Shown piece by piece: positions 11,735 to 23,334 of a DNA stretch of 64,000 nt; position 1 is the first letter of the stretch; every line of letters starts with the position of its first letter. Both the position numbers and the translations under genes were made by a program. Origin of the DNA: Neisseria meningitidis (GTDB lineage: Bacteria; Pseudomonadota; Gammaproteobacteria; Burkholderiales; Neisseriaceae); assembly GCA_923184405.1 (NCBI GenBank), contig OV299793.1:200114-264113 (forward strand), read 5' to 3'. The notes under the pieces were generated by a model. That model did no database searches. It was not told the DNA's origin and saw nothing but the letters and a program-made list of their open reading frames with translations.

Positions 11735-11770
11735 GTTCAGACGGCATTCATGATTTTGGATGCCGTCTGT
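11735..11770. terminator. Inverted DNA uptake sequence pair after fur
   Basis: TTCAGACGGCAT and ATGCCGTCTG face each other across about ten bases, between the fur stop and the aat start. This is a likely fur terminator. Confidence 0.8.
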
Positions 11771-11788
11771 GCTTTTGGAGAACTGCCA

Positions 11789-12524
11789 TGCGTATTCCGC
11801 TGCTTGCCCCTGACAATTATGCCTTTCCCGATCCTGCCTATGCTTTGGCACGGTGCGACAGGCTGGTCGGCGTGAGCAGGGATTTGGACGCGGGGCGGCT
11901 GCTCGAGGCGTATCGGAACGGCGTGTTTCCTTGGTTTTAGCGAGACGGTTGGTTTTTTGGTATGCGGTCGGGCCGCGTGCGGTGATTGTTCCCGAACGTC
12001 TGCACGTTCCGCGCTCGCTGGAGAAAACGCTACGCAACTGCAGCTATCGGGTTACAGTCAACAGCTGTTTTGCAGAAGTGGTCGCGCATTGTGCGGCAGC
12101 GGTGCGCCCGAATCAGGACGGAACTTGGATTGCGCCCGAGTTTCAGACGGCATATTTGAAGCTGCACGAAATGGGATACGCGCATTCGTTTGAGTGCCAT
12201 TATCCCGATGAAAACGGTAAAACGAGGTTGGCGGAGCAGGTTTTACGGCGTTCAGATCGGCAGGGTGTTTTACGGCGAATCGATGTTCGCGTGACAGCCG
12301 GATGCGTCGAAAATCGCGTTTCCATGAGCAGTGCCGTTCCACGCGGATTTGGGTGAGGAACTGATGTAGACTGCCAACAGGATAACGGAACATATGCGAC
12401 ATTGCGGTTCGGAACTGCTGCCGTTTGCGGAGTTTGCCGAACGTCTGCGGATGTTGAACGCACGTAGCCGCCCAAAGAGATGGAGAATGCCGGGCCACGC
12501 GAAGTGGAGGGCAATCGGCTTTGA
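11789..12524 (+). pseudogene. aat: Leucyl/phenylalanyl-tRNA--protein transferase, frameshifted
   Basis: Aat attaches Leu or Phe to proteins with N-terminal Arg or Lys, marking them for ClpAP degradation. The start is ATG 11789 ([20 protein letters not shown]). Family blocks follow: [24 protein letters not shown], a frame change at about 11938 giving [21 protein letters not shown], then [21 protein letters not shown] with an [15 protein letters not shown] active-site region, and a shifted [14 protein letters not shown] near 12250-12290. The C-terminus ([14 protein letters not shown] near 12420-12460) is decayed, and the exact stop is uncertain. Usual length is about 240 residues, and the span fits. 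Confidence 0.85.
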
Positions 12525-12864
12525 CCCAGGCTAATAACTCAAACATGAATCACGTTCTGAACACCACAAACAATTATCCAGAAATAGGATGAAACCAGAA
12601 ACCAAGGCCAGGCAGTCCATCGCGCCACTCAAATTGACATTACAAAATTAACCATCACGGATAAACGGATCGATGGACAGACGGACTTGGACTGATACGG
12701 ATGAATCCACATATAGATGGAGAGGACAAATGATCGACAGACAGGTATAGGAATCACATCCCAGAAGTGAAAAATGCCGTCTGGAACACGAAAACATCAG
12801 AATTAAGACAGCATCAAAATAGACACTTTATAGCTTATTTGAGAAAGCGCACTAAAAGTCTTAA
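12525..12864. other. Intergenic stretch between aat and gapA
   Basis: About 340 bases without a gene. It has one decayed DUS pair (ATGCCGTCTGG at about 12775, AGACAGCAT at about 12806), probably once the terminator shared by aat and gapA. The rest shows nothing recognisable. Confidence 0.5.
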
Positions 12865-13875
12865 CGTAAGGCATTCAGTGTTAAGCATATCCCAGCTGAA
12901 GCACCCATTCGTAGTCATACACATGCGAACACTTTAATCATGTAGCCGTCAACAACTTTGGTCAGTGTTGCGTCGAAGTGGCTGACTTCGGTAGTGCAGT
13001 TGAAGTCCAAGGAAACCAAGGGCAGGGTGTTGAAGCCCAAAACGCCTTTGAGCGCGCATGCATCAGAGGCAAGCTTTCATCAGTGCGTTGATTTCTTCGA
13101 CTGTCGTAACGCGCTCGGCGTGGAACCTCAAATCTAACAATGATACGTTGAAGATCGGCACGAGGATGGCAAGACCGTCGAGCCTGCCATTCAATACAGG
13201 CAGTACTAAACCGACGGCTTATGCCGCGCCTTTTTTGGTCGGAATCATGTTTTCCACACCGCTGCGAGCAAAGCGCAGATCTTAGAGGAGCACGTCGGTA
13301 ACGGTAAGTTCCGTTGGTCAGCGCGTGGATGGTGGTCATCGCGCCTATGACGATGCCGACGCTTTCGCTCAACACTTTGGCAGCCGGCGAGAAGCAGTTG
13401 GAGGTGCAGGAAGCGTTGGAAACGACGGTCATGTCGGCGGTCAGGACGCTGTCGTTCACGCCATATACGACGGTCGCATCGAGCATAGTCGCCGACCAGT
13501 GCGGAAATGAGGACATTTTTCGCGCCGCTTTCAAGGTGGATATTGGCTTTTTCTTTGCAATCGTAAACGCTGCTGGTGCATTCCATGACCAAATCGACAC
13601 CGAGTTCTTTCCACAGCAGTTCGGCAGGGTTGCGGGTCGAGAAGAAGAGGAAATAGTCGCCGTTGACGATGAGGCTGCCGCCGTCGTGGGATACGTCGGC
13701 TTCAAAGCGTCCGTGCACGGTGTCGAAGTTGGTGAGGTGGGCGTTGGTTTCAAGGCTACCGCTGGCGTTGACGGCGACGATTTGGAGTTGGTCTTGAATC
13801 ATGATAATCGTAGATGGCGCAAAAAACCTAACGGCCGATGCGTCCATAGCCGTTGATGGCGACATTGATGCCCAT
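12865..13875 (-). pseudogene. gapA: Glyceraldehyde-3-phosphate dehydrogenase, frameshifted
   Basis: NAD-dependent glycolytic/gluconeogenic GAPDH. The start is ATG 13875, with ribosome site AAGGAACG just upstream (MGINVAINGYGRIGR, the NAD-binding loop). Middle pieces are VAVNASGSLETNAHLTNFDT, RFEADVSHDGGSLIVNGDY, LLWKELGVDLVMECTSS and an active-site NASCTSNC block near 13410-13440, whose catalytic Cys is retained. The C-terminal part [32 protein letters not shown] is followed by a decayed YDNEWGFSCRML. Frames change at least five times. The meningococcal GapA-1 protein is reported to be partly surface exposed and involved in adhesion (established knowledge). Inactivation would impair sugar metabolism. 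Confidence 0.87.
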
Positions 13876-14028
13876 GGTTCGTTCCTTTGTTGAGGGTTGG
13901 GTAGATTTTCGGGGCGGATTAAACCAAATTTGAAGTGGCGTGTAATTAATATTTGAATGAAAACAGCGCGGCCGGGAAGGTGGGCGGTAGATGCGGACGG
14001 CACGGGTGCGGCGGACGAGAGCGCGATA

Positions 14029-14060
14029 AAATGCCGTCTGAGCGGCTTCAGACGGCATAT
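14029..14060. terminator. Inverted DNA uptake sequence pair
   Basis: ATGCCGTCTGA and TTCAGACGGCAT face each other with a tiny loop, between gapA and the ferredoxin-like gene. They would terminate the minus-strand ferredoxin gene. Confidence 0.8.
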
Positions 14061-14069
14061 CAAGGAAGG

Positions 14070-14900
14070 TCAGGAGGCGGTGTTTTGTGCGGCATCCTGC
14101 TTGGCTTTGTATTGTTTGAGGTATTCGAGGCGGCGGCTTTTCGCTGTCGCACCGATGTCATATCGCGTTGCGCGGCGCAACTCGGCGCGTTCGCGGGCTT
14201 CGGCTATCTGTTTCGACTGATAGTCTTTGCGGTTGTCGGCGGCGGCGAGGCGGTCTTGTTGGTTTGCGCTTTTGCCATGGCTTTGGCGATGAGGTCGGCG
14301 GGGTTAAACGCCAGACTTTTCGGTGTGTCAGGTGTTTGCGGACGCGCGTTGCGGACGGCAGCTTCGCGTTCGGCAAGCATGGCCTTGCGTTCGTCGGCTT
14401 CGCGCTGTTTGCGTTCGTTGCGTTTCAGGTGCGCATGCGCGCGTGTTCGGCGGCGGCAAAACGGCTGTCGGCGGACAGGCTGAAGCGACGCGCGCAGGGC
14501 AGGACGAGTGTCGGCAACGGGCTGCATATGGATCCAGTCGACGGGGCAGAGGGGCGACGCAGAGTCCGCAGCCTGCGCATTCGTCGGCGATGACGGTGTG
14601 CATAAGTTTGCCCGCGCCCATAACGGCATCGGCAGGGCAGGCGCGGATGCAGGCGGTGCAGCCGATACAGGCGGTTTCGTCTATCCGGGCGAGTGCTTGG
14701 CTTGGGCTTTGGCAGGTGCGACAAGGGGTTTGCTGAACAGGGCGAAATGTCCCGAATGACGGTTTCTCCGCCCGGGGCGCAGAGGTTGTACGCTTCGCCT
14801 GCTGCGACTGCCTGTGCACAAGGCAGGCAGCCGTCGTAGCCGCATTCGCGGCATTGGGTTTGGGAAGCAGGCGGTCTATGGCGGCGGCTGTGGCGGTCAT
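14070..14900 (-). pseudogene. RnfB/RsxB-like 4Fe-4S ferredoxin, frameshifted
   Basis: Electron-transfer iron-sulfur protein of the RnfB/RsxB type. The start is ATG 14900 ([13 protein letters not shown]); the next native block, with the CxxCGYxxC-type Fe-S motif, lies in another frame. [21 protein letters not shown] and [12 protein letters not shown] near 14580-14690 give two intact 4Fe-4S ligand sets. A long charged, coiled-coil-like tail follows ([31 protein letters not shown]), ending at TGA 14072. No other rnf genes adjoin it, as expected for the stand-alone neisserial gene. Frames change near 14880, 14690, 14560 and 14250. The physiological partner is not evident. Confidence 0.8.
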
Positions 14901-15046
14901 GTCGGTGTGCGGCCCAAAATCGAAAGGGCGTATTTTAGCAGATTGTATGCCGCGCCCGTTTCGGATGGTGCGCGGTGTTTGTTATAATGCGGCGGCGTAT
15001 GCCGTTTCAGACGGCATTTTTCTGTATTTTCCTGTTCGGACGGCCT

Positions 15047-17027
15047 ATGAACGAATTTTCGCTTGCCTCTATTGTGGTTGTTTGCTGGTGTCGGTCATTA
15101 CGGTGATCCTGTGCCGCAAGTTCAACATTCCCTCCATGCTGGGCTACCTGCTGGTGGGCTTCTTGGCGGTGAACAGTACTGCTCAGCCTGGTTCCGAAAA
15201 GCCAGGTGACGGATTATCTGGAGCGAAATCAGAGACTGTCAACCTGATGTTAAATAGAGGCTTGGACTCTGCACTACACAAACTGAGGGCAATGAGGCGT
15301 CTGCGTGTTCAGGCTGAGTGGTTTGCAGGTCAACGTATAAACGATGCTGTCGGTAATGAGCATACTGATGCTGACGGGCGTCCCGTTCAATTGGGCGTTT
15401 GCCGTGTCAGGCGCGTTAATGATGTCGTCCACGGCGATTATGAGCCGGAATTTGTCGAAAAGACAGAATTGGGGCAGCCGCACGGTCAGATGGCGATGGG
15501 CGTGCTGCTGATGCAGGATTTCGCCGTCGTGCCGCTAATGATTCTGATTCTCGCGCTGGCAGGCGGAGGGAACAGAAATATTTGGGCGGCCTTGGGTTTG
15601 GCGTTTGCAAAAATGCTGCTGACGATGGGGCAGCTGTTTTTAGTCTGCAGCAAAATTATGTAGCAATGGCTCAGGAAAGTGGCATAACAGAAATCGTCAG
15701 AACTCTTTATGATCAATGAGATGATGAGAACCTTAGGAGCCGCTTATCTGACTGAGTTGATGAAACTTTGTCTATGGCGTTGGACGCATTCGTTGCAGGC
15801 ATGCTGCTTTCGGAAGCGGAATACCGTTTCCAAGTCGAAGACGACATTCGCCCGTTCCGCGATATTTTGCTCGACTTAATCTTTATCACGGTCAGCATGA
15901 AGCTGGACATTCAGGCATTGATCGGCGGCTAGCGGCAGGCATTGAAGCTGTTGAAAATGCTGCTGGTATTGAAGGCACTGGTTGTGTTTGCCATTGCATC
16001 CAAAATAAAACATTCAGTCGGCGACAGTCCTACAAAACGGCGTTGTATCTCGCTAAGGACAGCGAGTTCGGCTTCATGATGCTGGCCATTGCCGGACAGC
16101 TAGATATGGTTTCGAAAGAATAAGAACAGGCGGCGACAGCGGAGATTCAGCTGTCAATGATTATCGCGCCACTTCCTCTTGAGCGGCAGCGATGCGCTGG
16201 TCGGGCGTTTGGTCAAGTCAAGCTGGGACATGAAGTCACTCGATCTGCACAGTATGCTGGTAGAAACCATGAGCAAGTCCGACCATGTGCTGATTGTCGG
16301 CTTCAGCAGGGGCGAACAGACGGTCGGACGCGTCCTTGCCCAAGAGGATATTCCGTATTTCGCGCTCGACTTGGACATTGCGCGGGTGCAGGTTGCCGGA
16401 AGTGCGGGCAAAAAAGTGTCGTTCAACGATGAGAAACGCAAGAGTATTGGAAGCCAGCCGGTGCAGGACAGGCGAAAATGGTGGTGATGACGCTCAGCAA
16501 TATACACGAAACGCACACGTTTTAGACAATGTACTGTCCAGTATCACAATATGCCCGTATATGTGCGCGCCACCAACGACGATTATCAAAACGTTTACCG
16601 ATATAGGTGCGGAAGAAGCCGTGTCGGACACCAAAGAAACCGGACTCGTGCTGGCAGGCTATGCGATGTTAGGCAACGGCGCGTAATATCAGAACGTCTA
16701 TCAGACGATGGCAAATATCCGCCACAGCCGTTATGCCGCGTTGCAGGGACTGTTTGTCGGTAGTGATGATGAGGCAGGATTCGGCGAAAACGGCGAAACC
16801 GTCCGTCACGCCTTTCCTTTGGCAGCAGAAGCATACGCCGTCGGCAAAACAGTCGGCACGCTTCCGATGGCGGCTTACGGCATCAAACTCTTGTTCGTCC
16901 GCCGCCGCATAGGCGGATTGAAAACCCGGATGCCTCGTTTACATTGGAAGGCGGTGACGTGTTGGTGGTCGCAGGCAAAAAAGAAGAAATTATCTCTTTT
17001 GAAAACTGGAGTTTGCAGGGAATATAA
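15047..17027 (+). pseudogene. kefB: Glutathione-regulated K+ efflux antiporter (KefB/KefC family), decayed
   Basis: CPA2 family K+/H+ antiporter in the inner membrane with a C-terminal RCK/TrkA-N domain. The start is ATG 15047, after an uptake-sequence copy (MNEFSLASIVVV). The TM part shows VITVILCRKFNIPSMLGYLL, HGQMAMGVLLMQDFAVVPLM, MLLSEAEYRFQVEDDIRPFRDIL and MKLDIQALIGG. The nucleotide-binding part shows HSMLVETMSKSDHVLIVGFS with DLDIARVQVAGSAGKKVSF, then ETGLVLAGYAMLGNGA and ETVRHAFPLAAEAYAVGKT. The end ENWSLQGI is at TAA 17025. Between about 15160 and 16130 substitutions are dense (the glycine-rich TM3-TM4 region is almost unreadable), while 16200-17020 is well preserved apart from single shifts. 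Confidence 0.85.
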
Positions 17028-17096
17028 ATGAAATGCCGAAATAAGGCTTGCGCCATTTCCAGTTATTTGGTTTAATAACGCTTTCACAAATCGCAA

Positions 17097-17172
17097 GGGT
17101 GATTAGCTCAGTTGGTAGAGCGTCTGCCTTACAAGCAGAATGTCGGCGGTTCGACTCCGTCATCACCCACCA
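17097..17172 (+). tRNA. tRNA-Val (TAC), copy 1
   Basis: 76 bases including encoded CCA. Acceptor GGGTGAT pairs with ATCACCC; D arm GCTC/GAGC; anticodon stem TCTGC/GCAGA with loop CTTACAA (anticodon TAC); T arm GGCGG TTCGACT CCGTC with one weak pair. Identical to the second copy at 17320. Confidence 0.93.
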
Positions 17173-17204
17173 AGTTTTCTTTCATTGTTGCAAACAATGG
17201 ATGC

Positions 17205-17280
17205 GCGATGGTAGCTCAGTTGGTTAGAGTACAAGCCTGTCACGCCGGGGTCGCGGGTTCGAGCCCCGTCCGCCGCGCCA
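17205..17280 (+). tRNA. tRNA-Asp (GTC), copy 1, with stem mismatches
   Basis: The loop CTGTCAC gives anticodon GTC, the T arm GCGGG TTCGAGC CCCGT is perfect, and CCA is encoded. The 5' acceptor strand GCGATGG pairs poorly with CCGCCGC (A-C mismatch at 4-69, T-G at 5-68). The anticodon stem CAAGC/GCCGG has two mismatches. The variable loop is one base shorter than in copy 2. It may be non-functional, or the base calls may be wrong. Confidence 0.8.
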
Positions 17281-17319
17281 AGTTTCAAAATGCTGACTCT
17301 GTCGGTATTTTTTATACAC

Positions 17320-17395
17320 GGGTGATTAGCTCAGTTGGTAGAGCGTCTGCCTTACAAGCAGAATGTCGGCGGTTCGACTCCGTCATCACCCACCA
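17320..17395 (+). tRNA. tRNA-Val (TAC), copy 2
   Basis: Exact repeat of the tRNA-Val at 17097, including encoded CCA and the following spacer (CAAGTTTTCTTTCATTG). Starts 223 bases after copy 1, so this is a tandem duplication of a Val-Asp tRNA block. Confidence 0.93.
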
Positions 17396-17427
17396 AGTTT
17401 TCTTTCATTGTTGCAAACAATGGATGC

Positions 17428-17504
17428 ACGATGGTAGCTCAGTTGGTTAGAATACCAACCTGTCACGCCGGGGGTCGCGGGTTCGAGCCCCGTCCGCCGC
17501 GCCA
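17428..17504 (+). tRNA. tRNA-Asp (GTC), copy 2, with stem mismatches
   Basis: 77 bases with anticodon GTC, perfect T arm and encoded CCA. The 5' acceptor strand ACGATGG mismatches CCGCCGC at position 1 (A-C) and position 4. The anticodon stem CCAAC/GCCGG has two A-C mismatches. It differs from copy 1 at the first acceptor base, the anticodon stem and the variable loop. Confidence 0.8.
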
Positions 17505-17513
17505 AAAGTTAAG

Positions 17514-17541
17514 AATACCAACCTCCGGTTGGTATTTTTTT
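17514..17541 (+). terminator. Rho-independent terminator of the tRNA block
   Basis: AATACCAACC and GGTTGGTATT form a ten-pair stem with a three-base loop followed by a run of T, directly after the second tRNA-Asp. Confidence 0.9.
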
Positions 17542-17664
17542 GTTTGTATGCTTTGAAAAATGTTTGTTTCCGGATTTTGCCATTCCCATCCGGTTTTGCG
17601 CTGTACGATGTGTTTTAGCGCGGACTTGCTCAAAATCGGATGTGATTCCAATATTTGAGACTTT

Positions 17665-17876
17665 GATTAAGGATGCGGACTTTCAATATATTTTCTCAGC
17701 TACAACAACGAAGACTTGATGTCTGTCGGGCAGGTAAGGGAGATTTTTGAGTGTTTCGGCAAATATAATTTGGTTCAAACGGAATACAGGCGTTTTAAGG
17801 CAGATAAGACAGAAAACCGTAATCATAAGGCAAATTCGATATTCGAATATCTGCATATTTTAGAAAAGACCTTTTA
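17665..17876 (+). pseudogene. C-terminal remnant of a D12-class DNA adenine methylase
   Basis: About 70 codons read IYFLSYNNEDLMS, then EIFECFGKYNLVQTEYRRF and KADKTENR, then FEYLHILEK. The SYNNE-LMS, RFKADK and EYLHILEK strings are typical of the C-terminus of N6-adenine methyltransferases of the Dam/D12 class, as in type II restriction systems. The N-terminal and catalytic parts (FxGxG, DPPY) are absent upstream, where only the tRNA terminator is found. A Correia element begins right at the end of the homology. No restriction endonuclease is visible nearby. This is a remnant of a lost modification gene, with family call by motif only. Confidence 0.6.
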
Positions 17877-18029
17877 TAGTGGATTAACAAAAACCAGTAC
17901 GGCGTTGCCTCGCCTTAGCTCAAAGAGAACGATTCTCTAAGGTGCTGAAGCACCAAGTGAATCAGTTCCGTACTATTTGTACTGTCTGCGGCTTCGTCGC
18001 CTTGTCCTGATTTTTGTTAATCCACTATA
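17875..18029. repeat. Correia element (CREE), full length
   Basis: 155 bases bounded by TATAGTGGATTAACAAAAA and its inverted copy TTTTTGTTAATCCACTATA, with the usual interior (CCAGTACGGCGTTGCCTCGCC, TTCCGTACTATTTGTACTGTCTGCGGCTTCG). It is well preserved and nearly identical to the reverse complement of the copy at 52819. The TA duplication is visible at the ends. It separates a methylase remnant from a transporter remnant. Confidence 0.93.
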
Positions 18030-18038
18030 AAAATTCTT

Positions 18039-18173
18039 GCCGGATGCTGCAAACAACGCCGGTTTGCATTCCTGATGGCGGTGGTTTTCTTAGACGAACG
18101 CCCGAACACGCAGGAATGGATAGGCTTGGGGCTGGTTACGGCGGGCGTGTTGACGCTGGCACTGAAACGGTAA
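18039..18173 (+). pseudogene. C-terminal fragment of an EamA/DMT-type membrane transporter
   Basis: An open frame into TAA 18171 reads RFAFLMAVVFLDERPNTQ, then EWIGLGLVTAGVLTLALKR. This is the usual last-helix end of drug/metabolite transporters (EamA fold): a conserved ERP turn and then a glycine-rich helix ending in basic residues. Only about 44 codons remain, starting directly after the Correia element, so the rest of the gene is missing. Confidence 0.6.
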
Positions 18174-18189
18174 AGCCGCAAGAAATAAT

Positions 18190-18226
18190 GAAATGCCGTC
18201 TAAAAACTGTTTTCAGACGGCATTTT
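18190..18226. terminator. Inverted DNA uptake sequence pair
   Basis: AAATGCCGTCTAAAA and TTTTCAGACGGCATTT face each other between the transporter fragment and the sdaA end. It would serve both convergent genes. Confidence 0.8.
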
Positions 18227-18241
18227 CGTTTCTGTCCATCC

Positions 18242-19625
18242 TCAGCACTCGACCACGCGCACGGATACGGGGACGGCTTTTTCCGGAGCGTGGCGGCGAG
18301 TCCGGCAAGCGAGGTTTCTTTGTAGGTCGCCTTCATATCCGGCAGGTTTGCAGCATGGTTCGGATGACTTCGTCGAGCGAGACTTTTTGTCCGTGCCGTC
18401 TTCCAAAAGCGCGAGCGTGCCGAGTTTGAGGGCTTTTTCGGCGGCGATGCCGTTGCGCTCGATGCAGGGGATTTGCACCAGTCCGCCGACGGGGTCGCAA
18501 GTCAGCCCCAAATGGTGTTCCATCGCCATTTCGGCGGCGTTTTCCACTTGTTTGGGCGTGCCGCCGATGACTTCGGCGTATGCGCCCGCCGCCATCGAAC
18601 ACGCTACGCCGACTTCGCCCTGACAGCCGACATCCGCACCGGAAATGGAGGCGTTGGTCTTGTAGAGGATGCCGATTGCGCCTGCGGTGAGCAGGAAGTT
18701 TTCGACGCGTTCCTGTGTGGCGTGCGGATTGAACTTGCGGAAATAGTGCAATACGGCGGGAATGATGCCTGCCGCGCCGTTGGTCGGTGCGGTAACGACG
18801 CGTCCGCCGGCGGCGTTTTCTTCGTTGACCGCCATGGCGTACACCATCGGCCAGAGCTGGGTGTTGACGATTTCGGTTTCGCGCAGGACTTTGAGCTTGG
18901 CGGCAAGCTGCGGGGCGCGGCGGCGGACGTTCAATCAGCCGGGCAGTTCGCCGTCCGCACCCAAGCCGCGTTTGATGCAGCCTTCCATAACCTCGGCAAC
19001 GGCAGCGGCGCGGCGGCGGATTTCGGCTTCGCCGCATCCGGCAAGCGCGGCTTCGTTTGCCAACACGACTTCGGAGATGTCGAGCCGGTTCAGACGGCAT
19101 CGGGCAAGCAGTTCGGCGCAACTGGTATAGGGATAGGGAACGGCTTTTTCCGTTTCCGCCTGCCAGTCAAAATCTTCTTCGGTAACGACAAAGCCGCCGC
19201 CGACCGAATAATAAACCTGTTCATTCAATACCGTGCCGTCTGAAGCATAGGCGGTAAAACGCAGGCTGTTGGGGTGTTTGGGCAGCACTTGATTGCCGAG
19301 TATGTTCAGGTCGCAGTCGGGGATGAAGCGGATTTCTTGCCCGTTGAGCCGGAGGATGTGCTGCGTGCGGATGCGTTCGAGGCGTTCGGGAATGCAAACA
19401 AGCGGGATGTCGTGCGGCAGGCTGCCTTCCAAACCGAGCATCAGCGCGTCAAATGTACCGTGTCCGTATCCGGTCAGTGCGAGCGAGCCGTAAATGTCGA
19501 TGACGATGCGAACAGCCTGTGCATCCAAACCTGCCGCAAAGGCGGCGGCTGCACTTCATCGGGCTGACCGTATGCGAACTGGAAGGCCCGATACCGATTT
19601 TGAAAATATCAAAAATGCTGATCAT
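18242..19625 (-). pseudogene. sdaA: L-serine dehydratase, one nonsense codon and frameshifts
   Basis: Iron-sulfur L-serine ammonia-lyase giving pyruvate and ammonia. The start is ATG 19625 (MISIFDIFKIGIGPSSSHT, the conserved substrate-binding SSSHT). A shift near 19550 leads to DAQAVRIVIDIYGSLALTGYG. The frame is open to an in-frame TGA at 18935-18937, where Gly is expected ([15 protein letters not shown]). It continues through [37 protein letters not shown] and [20 protein letters not shown] to [16 protein letters not shown], which includes the Fe-S cysteines. Near 18300-18400 two opposite shifts scramble 30 residues, before the normal end VSVRVVEC at TGA 18244. About 460 codons span the gene, full length. 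Confidence 0.92.
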
Positions 19626-19677
19626 GGTTTTGCTCCGAAAGGCGGTTTCAGACGGCATGGCTTCCGTTTGACAAACC

Positions 19678-19716
19678 AAAAGGAGACGCGGCACGATGCC
19701 CGTCTCCTTTTTTAAA
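19678..19716 (-). terminator. Terminator of gyrB
   Basis: AAAGGAGACG and CGTCTCCTTT make a stem with flanking A and T runs, directly downstream of the gyrB stop on the minus strand. Confidence 0.8.
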
Positions 19717-19723
19717 ACAGCAC

Positions 19724-22220
<2,497 letters not shown>

Positions 22221-22375
22221 CTAATTCAGCGTTATCCGCATCAGTGTGCCGCCGGGAAAAGATGAAACGGTACGTTTGCCTCCGGCATCAGGTCGGGGAT
22301 TTTTCCGTAAAGTGGCAAAAGCGTTTTTTTGCCACTAAAATCTACACCCTATACTTTTCGGACAGGGGCGCGGAA

Positions 22376-23247
22376 ATGGAAATATGGAATAGGTTGGACA
22401 CTTGGCTCGGTGCCGTCCCGATACGTGCGGAGGCGGTCGAATCCGTGGCGGCGGTTGCGGCTTTGCTGCTGGCGCGCGCCCTTCTGTTGAATATCCACTT
22501 CAAACGGCATCCGGATTTCGGCATCGAAAGCAAGCGGCGGTTTTTGGTTGCCAGCCGCAATATAACGCTGCTTTTGGTGCTGTTTTCGCTGGCATTTATC
22601 TGGTCGGCGCAAATCCAAACGCTGGCTTTGTCGATGTTTGCGGTGGCGGCGGCGGTCGTCGTGGCGACAAAGGAACTGATTATGTGTCTGTCGGGCAGTA
22701 TTTTAAGGTCTGCCACCCAGCAATACTCGGTCGGCGACTATATCGAAATCAACGGCCTGCGCGGGCGCGTGGTCGACATCAACCTGTTGAACACGCTGAT
22801 GATGCAGGTCGGTCCGAACCTCTGGTCGGACAGCTTGCGGGAACCACCGTTTCTTTCCCCAACAGCCTGTTGTTGAGCCACCCCGTGCGCCGCGACAATA
22901 TTTTGGGCGACTATGTCATCCATACGGTCGAAATCCCCGTCCCCATCCATTTGGATTCGGATGAAGCCGTATGCCGTCTGAAAGCCGTACTCGAGCCCTT
23001 GTGCGCGCCCTACATCCCCGCCATCCAACGGCATTTGGAAAACGTGCAGGCGGAAAAACTGTTTATCACGCCTGCCGCCAGACCGCGCGTTACCCGCGTG
23101 CCGTACGATGACAAGGCATACCGCATCATCGTCCGCTTCGCCTCCCCCGTTTCAAAGCGGCTGGAAATCCAACAGGCGGTTATGGACGAATTTTTGCGCG
23201 TACAATACCGCCTGTTAAATTACCCCGCTTACTCTGAAACACTTTAA
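22376..23247 (+). pseudogene. Mechanosensitive channel family protein (MscS-like), single frameshift
   Basis: Inner-membrane small-conductance mechanosensitive channel type. The start is ATG 22376 (MEIWNRLDTWLGAV). Hydrophobic helices lie at residues about 20-38, 58-75 and 78-100 (AAAVVVATKELIMCLSGSIL is the pore helix). A beta domain follows (YSVGDYIEINGLRGRVVDI), with the NPLVGQLAGTTVSFPNS block reached only after a missing C near 22822. The C-terminal alpha/beta domain runs to LNYPAYSETL at TAA 23245. About 290 residues if the one shift is corrected, typical for short MscS homologues. A divergent gyrB lies 270 bases upstream. Confidence 0.85.
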
Positions 23248-23272
23248 CTTTCCCCGACCGACCCCATTTCCG

Positions 23273-23309
23273 GCTTCAGACGGCATATTGCCGATATGCT
23301 GTCTGAAGC
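23273..23309. terminator. Inverted uptake sequence pair between mscS-like gene and prlC
   Basis: GCTTCAGACGGCATAT and ATATGCTGTCTGAAGC form a long stem. One arm has a single base change from the consensus. Confidence 0.75.
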
Positions 23310-23334
23310 ACAACACGCAAAGGAAACCCATCTT

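Noticed and set aside
17112..17556. ORFs across the tRNA block with repeated peptides
   Set aside because: They are translations of the duplicated tRNA genes, which fold as tRNAs.
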